Origin: Arion vulgaris
Taxonomy: Eukaryota; Mollusca; Gastropoda; Stylommatophora; Arionidae
Direction of reading: 5' to 3'
Assembly: GCA_020796225.1 (NCBI GenBank)
Contig: CM036756.1
Span: forward strand, 51,502,363-51,566,362
Length of the DNA stretch: 64,000 nt
Each line of letters begins with the position of its first letter. Position 1 is the stretch's first letter. The notes under the pieces are model-generated. The model saw only the letters and a program-made list of their open reading frames with translations, was not told the DNA's origin and ran no database searches. The translations under genes were made by a program, and so were the position numbers. Positions 58,608-64,000 of the stretch are shown here, piece by piece.

Positions 58608-59925
58608 TTGACATTTAAGATTTCCATTGTTACCGTCCTGCTGCATTTCTACCAATTGTTACCCATGTCAGAGCACAATCTTCCGTTGTTACCGTCCTGC
58701 TGCATTTCTACCAATTGTTACCCATGTCAGACCACAATCTTCCGTTGTTACCGTCCTGCTGCATTTCTACCAATTGTTACCCATGTCAGACCACAATCTT
58801 CCGTTGTTACCGTCCTGCTGCATTTCTACCAATTGTTACCCATGTCAAACCACAATCTTTCATTGTTACCGTCCTGCTGCATTTCTATCAATTGTTACCC
58901 ATGTCAGACCACAATCTTCCGTTGTTTGCGTCCTGCTGCATTTCTACCAATTGTTACCCATGTCAGACCACAATCTTCCGTTGTTACCGTCCTGCTGCAT
59001 TTCTACCAATTGTTACCCATGTCAGACCACAATCTTCCGTTGTTACCGTCCTGCTGCATTTCTACCAATTGTTACCCATGTCAGACCACAATCTTCCGTT
59101 GTTACCGTCCTGCTGCATTTCTACCAATTGTTACCCATGTCAGACCACAATCTTTCATTATTACCGTCCTGCTGCATTTCTACCAATTGTTACCCATGTC
59201 AGACCACAATCTTCCGTTGTTACCGTCCTGCTGTATTTCTACCAATTGTTACCCATGTCAGAGCACAATCTTCCGTTGTTACCGTCCTGCTGCATTTCTA
59301 CCAATTGTTACCCATGTCAGACCACAATCTTCCGTTGTTACCGTCCTGCTGCATTTCTACCAATTGTTACCCATGTCAGACCACAATCTTTCATTGTTAC
59401 CGTCCTGCTGCATTTCTACCAATTGTTACCCATGTCAGACCACAATCTTTCATTATTACCGTCCTGCTGCATTTCTATCAATTGTTACCCATGTCAGACC
59501 ACACTCTTCCGTTGTTACCGTCCTGCTGCATTTCTATCAATTGTTACCCATGTCAGACCACAATCTTCCATTGTTACCGTCCTGCTGCATTTCTACCAAT
59601 TGTTACCCAAGTCAGACCACAATCTTTCATTGTTACCGTCCTGCTGCATTTCTACCAATTGTTACACATGTCAGACCACAATCTTCCGTTGTTACCGTCC
59701 TGCTGCATTTCTATCAATTGTTACCCATGTCAGACCACAATCTTCCATTGTTTACGTCCTGCTGCATTTCTACCAATTGTTACCCATGTCAAACCACAAT
59801 CTTCCGTTGTTACCGTCCTGCTGCATTTCTACCAATTGTTACCCAAGTCAGACCACAATCTTCCATTGTTACCGTCCTGCTGCATTTCTATCAATTGTTA
59901 CCCATGTCAGAGCACAATCTTCCAA
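58608..59925. repeat. 59-bp array (about 22 copies)
   Basis: The unit is ccgttgttaccgtcctgctg, catttctaccaattgttacc, catgtcagaccacaatctt. It has no stop in any plus frame, so all three plus frames stay open across the array. Variants include tcattatta, gagcac and ttgcgtc. The long open frames are a by-product of the unit sequence. Confidence 0.95.
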
Positions 59926-60054
59926 CTCTCTTTCCAGTCTTTCTTCTTGTTTTTTTTTTTGGGCGTCCAGGTTTTCTTTTTTTATCCGCTGTTGTTTGGA
60001 AAAATAACCACGATTCCTTTTTTTACCTTTCATCCACATATAGTACTTTTAAAA

Positions 60055-60990
60055 TGTGTACGGTTCGTTGTTTGTCTCACCTCTTCTCTTCAAAATATAT
60101 ATATAGACAAAATAGTGAAAGAGGCACAGTGAGGAAAAGACATAGACAATGATCACTACGACCAATTAAATAACCAAATCAACGAATTACTTTTAGCAGA
60201 CTACCGAAGTCTAATCTATGAAGATGAAGATCAGCTACAACATCACATGAATTCATTGATAATAGCTTGTAGAAAGTACAACATGAAAATCAACAAACAA
60301 AAGACCGAGACCATGAAAATCAGCAGAACACCAAGCAAACAAACAAAAAATAGACAACACCGGAGTTTCTGAATTCAAATATTTAGGCAGCATTTCCACA
60401 GAAGACGGAAAACTCGATAGAGAAATAGAGACAATGTGTCAAAAAGCAAATGCAGTGACCTACCAGCTGGCACCATTACTACAACACTCAAAAATCAAGA
60501 TGGAAGTGAAAAGACAGATGATTAAAAGTATTTTCCTACCAACACTTTGCTACCACTACCAAACTTGGTCTCTTACAGCAACACACACACCACAGAATGC
60601 TCACCACGTGTGAAATGAAATGCTTGAGGAAGGCAGTGGGAGTCACCAGGAAAGACAGACTACGAAATGAGGACATCAGAAACAGAGTGGACATAACTTC
60701 ATGCACCGAATACATCGAACGACAACAAATGTAGTGGTTTGGACATTTAATGAGAAGGAAATACAACCAACCACCAATACCATCTTATAATTAAAAAGAG
60801 ATCGGTACTAGAGCTAAGGGAAGACTAAGAAAAAGATGGATAGACATGATCAAGACCATTCTACATAAACACGGATATAACACATCAAGAGCGACTCATC
60901 TGGCCCTAGAACGCAAATTAAAGCTCTCATCACTACGCTTAACGGCAAGAATGGACAGCCAACTACATCTTCCACCTGAGAATAGACAAT
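60055..60990 (+). pseudogene. LINE RT C-terminal half, same family as 13586-14442
   Basis: The plus strand reads NIYIDKIVKEAQ (60090), INELLLADYRSLIYEDEDQL (60180; FADD degraded to LADY), YNMKINKQKTETMKISRTPS (60277), FKYLGSISTEDGKLDREIET (60375), CQKANAVTYQLAPLLQ (60438), IFLPTLCYHYQTWSLTA (60530), then the C-terminus and the 3' end near 60990 (gaatagacaatag). Frames change near 60145, 60350 and 60590. It is 5'-truncated near poly-T sequence after the 59-bp array. Confidence 0.83.
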
Positions 60991-61029
60991 AGTACAATTT
61001 GTTGTTTCTGTATGTCACATTTAGTTTGG

Positions 61030-61107
61030 TAGGGCTCTATGTGGCGAAGAGCCTAAGCCATTGCCTTGCATTCCGAAGGTTCGAATCAGGACCGCGCGTT
61101 CTTTTCG
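61030..61107 (+). mobile_element. tRNA-like SINE head
   Basis: Box A-like tggcgaagagcctaagcc and box B ggttcgaatcagg are spaced about 28 nt apart. It is followed directly by the 43-bp array. Confidence 0.6.
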
Positions 61108-61285
61108 GGAGTTCATTTTTCTAGCGACCATACGATTGTTGCCGGAGCTTGGAGTTCATTTTTCTAGCGACCATACGACTGTTGCCGGAGCTTAGAGTTC
61201 GTTTTTCTAGCGACCATACGACTGTTGCCGGAGCTTAGAGTTCATTTTTCTAGCGACCATACGACTGTTGCCGGAGCTTAGAGTT
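61108..61285. repeat. 43-bp array (4 copies)
   Basis: The unit is gagttcatttttctagcgac followed by catacgactgttgccggagc and tta. It sits between the SINE head and unassigned sequence 61286-61585. Confidence 0.93.
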
Positions 61286-61586
61286 CGTTCGTTGTGCAAT
61301 ACTCTTGGCAGGTGGTGTGCAATTTCTGGGGAGAATGACTGAGCGCCATATGAGGTCCAAAAAAGTTGCAAGGAAGACAATCTTGCGTCTTTATACCATA
61401 ACGACATTTAGTTAAGTTTGAACAACTGTGTAGTTTAGTTTTAACTATTCTACTATGTATACATACAACTTGTATGTAGTATCGATCAATCAAGTACCCT
61501 GCTTGTCAGCGTAGACGATCAGGTCTCTTTATAGTTATCTTTCTTCCTGGTCTAGTTTAACAGCTCTGACGCTCATCTCTGACCGT
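61286..61586. other. Unassigned sequence
   Basis: It might be the body of the SINE begun at 61030; no match elsewhere in the window. Confidence 0.4.
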
Positions 61587-61663
61587 ATAAGTGGTGCCTA
61601 GAAAATCAACTATACTGTGATTGATGGCAACGTACTGTAAAGGATACGCCACAATTTCCACTT
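61587..61663 (+). mobile_element. SINE 3' body
   Basis: ataagtggtgcctagaaaat and actgtaaaggatacgccaca match 52081-52150. The 8-bp array starts about ten bases after its end. Confidence 0.68.
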
Positions 61664-64000
61664 CATACTAACATACTAACATACTAACATACTAACATAC
61701 TAACATACTAACATACTAACATGCTAACATGCTAACATGCTAACATACTAACATACTAACATGCTAACATGCTAACATACTAACATACTAACATACTAAC
61801 ATACTAACATACTAACATACTAACATACTAACATACTAACATACTAACATACTAACATACTAACATACTAACATGCTAACATACTAACATGCTAACATAC
61901 TAACATACTAACATACTAACATACTAACATACTAACATGCTAACATACTAACATGCTAACATACTAACATGCTAACATGCTAACATACTAACATACTAAC
62001 ATACTAACATACTAACATACTAACATACTAACATACTAACATACTAACATACTAACATACTAACATACTAACATACTAACATGCTAACATGCTAACATGC
62101 TAACATGCTAACATGCTAACATACTAACATGCTAACATACTAACATACTAACATACTAACATACTAACATACTAACATACTAACATACTAACATACTAAA
62201 ATGCTAACATACTAACATGCTAACATGCTAACATGCTAACATGCTAACATGCTAACATGCTAACATGCTAACATGCTAACATGCTAACATCTAACATGCT
62301 AACATGCTAACATGCTAACATGCTAACATGCTAACATGCTAACATGCTAACATGCTAACATGCTAACATGCTAACATACTAACATACTAACATACTAACA
62401 TGCTAACATGTTAACATACTAACATACTAACACACTAACATACTAACATGCTAACATGCTAACATACTAACATACTAACATACTAACATACTAACATGCT
62501 AACATGCTAACATGCTAACATGCTAACATGCTAACATACTAACATACTAACATACTAACATACTAACATACTAACATACTAACATACTAACATACTAACA
62601 TACTATTATACTAACATACTAACATACTAACATACTAACATACTAACATACTAACATACTAACATACTAACATACTAACATACTAACATACTAACATACT
62701 AACATACTAACATGCTAACATACTAACATACTAACATGCTAACATACTAACATGCTAACATACTAACATGCTAACATACTAACATACTAACATACTAACA
62801 TACTAACATGCTAACATGCTAACATAATAACATGCTAACATACTAACATGCTAACATACTAACATACTAACATGCTAACATGCTAACATAATAACATACT
62901 AACATGCTAACATGCTAACATACTAACATACTAACATGCTAACATACTAACATACTAACATACTAACATACTAACATGCTAACATACTAACATACTAACA
63001 TACTAATATACTAACATGCTAACATGCTAACATACTAACATGCTAACATAATAACATGCTAACATGCCAACATGCTAACATGCTAACATGCTAACATACT
63101 AACATACTAACATACTAACATACTAACATACTAATATGCTAACATACTAACATTCTAACATACTAACATACTAACATGCTAACATACTAACATACTAATA
63201 TACTAACATACTAACATGCTAACATACTAACATGCTAACATACTAACATACTAACATACTAACATACTAACATACTAACATACTAACATACTAACATACT
63301 AACATGCTAACATACTAACATACTAACATACTAACATGCTAACATACTAACATACTAACATACTAACATACTAACATACTAACATGCTAACATGCTAACA
63401 TACTAACATGCTAACATGCTAACATGCTAACATACTAACATGCTAACATACTAACATACTAACATACTAACATGCTAACATACTAACATACTAACATACT
63501 AACATACTAACATGCTAACATACTAACATACTAACATACTAACATACTAACATACTAACATACTAACATACTAACATACTAACATGCTAACATACTAACA
63601 TACTAACATACTAACATGCTAATATACTAACATACTAACATGCTAACATACTAACATACTAACATGATAACATGCTAACATACTAACATACTAACATACT
63701 AACATACTAACATACTAACATACTAACATACTAACATACTAACATGCTAACATACTAACATACTAACATACTAACATACTAACATACTAACATACTAACA
63801 GGCTAACATGCTAACATACTAACATACTAACATACTAACATGCTAACATACTAACATACTAACATACTAACATACTAACATACTAACATACTAACATACT
63901 AACATACTAACATACTAACATGCTAACATGCTAACATACTAACATACTAACATACTAACATACTAACATACTAACATGCTAACATACTAACATACTAACA
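61664..64000. repeat. 8-bp array (about 290 copies), running off the window
   Basis: The unit is catactaa, with catgctaa as a common second form. Rare forms are cataataa, ctaatata and gataacat. A and G forms occur in runs (for example mainly G at 62217-62370). It follows a SINE 3' end and may have grown from its tail. Confidence 0.96.

Noticed and set aside
58608..60152. Three plus-strand open frames of 430-514 codons
   Set aside because: They are produced by a 59-bp repeat lacking stops in all plus frames. The periodic Cys-rich peptides are not a known protein.
61664..64000. Telomeric repeat
   Set aside because: The 8-bp unit catactaa is not TTAGGG-like, and the array is adjacent to a SINE body. 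Nothing else suggests a chromosome end, although the array does reach the window edge.

Overview
This is metazoan repeat DNA with no recognisable host gene. Everything I can identify is a transposable element, an element-derived fragment, a tandem array, or a piece of ribosomal DNA. An antisense 18S rRNA 5' end at 11281-11413 has a lophotrochozoan or mollusc-like sequence. The mix of RTE/CR1-like LINEs, RNase H-bearing LINEs, Penelope-like elements (PLEs), hAT remnants, tRNA-derived SINEs and enormous minisatellites suggests a mollusc, plausibly a coleoid cephalopod. That is inference; no search was run. Summing the array spans gives about 31 kb, close to half the window.

Layout. 1-2292 is a 45-bp array that continues in frame out of the 3' end of a minus-strand LINE. 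That LINE occupies 2293-12275 in four pieces and carries three younger insertions: a plus-strand LINE (2667-4346, 11-bp target duplication), a head-to-head inverted pair of PLEs (4627-9887), and a chimeric insert with antisense 5' ETS plus 18S (9967-11950, 14-bp target duplication). The LINE itself cuts into the transposase of a hAT-like element (12275-13497). A second hAT end (13502-14584) contains another LINE, which contains a further LINE tail. From 15100 to 23486 a minus-strand PLE tail is split by about 7.8 kb of 33-bp and 31-bp arrays built from its own 3' sequence. 23487-25105 holds LINE fragments.

25560-28135 is a minus-strand LINE RNase H domain split by a 26-bp array and a 37-bp array, each made of RNase H coding sequence. 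Then come a 15-bp array, a 51-bp array with two alternating variants, and the best preserved element, a plus-strand endonuclease-RT-RNase H LINE (31780-35336). An 8-kb 60-bp array and a 2.5-kb 26/29-bp array follow, the latter ending at another PLE tail (46313-46640). 46641-61660 is a patchwork of LINE, SINE, PLE and Helitron-like pieces with small arrays. 61664-64000 is an 8-bp array that runs off the window.

The main theme is not a gene system but a process. Several large arrays start inside the coding or 3'-terminal sequence of retroelements and keep the element's sequence as their repeat unit. For at least four of them the ancestral single copy or the flanking reading frame can be seen in the window.
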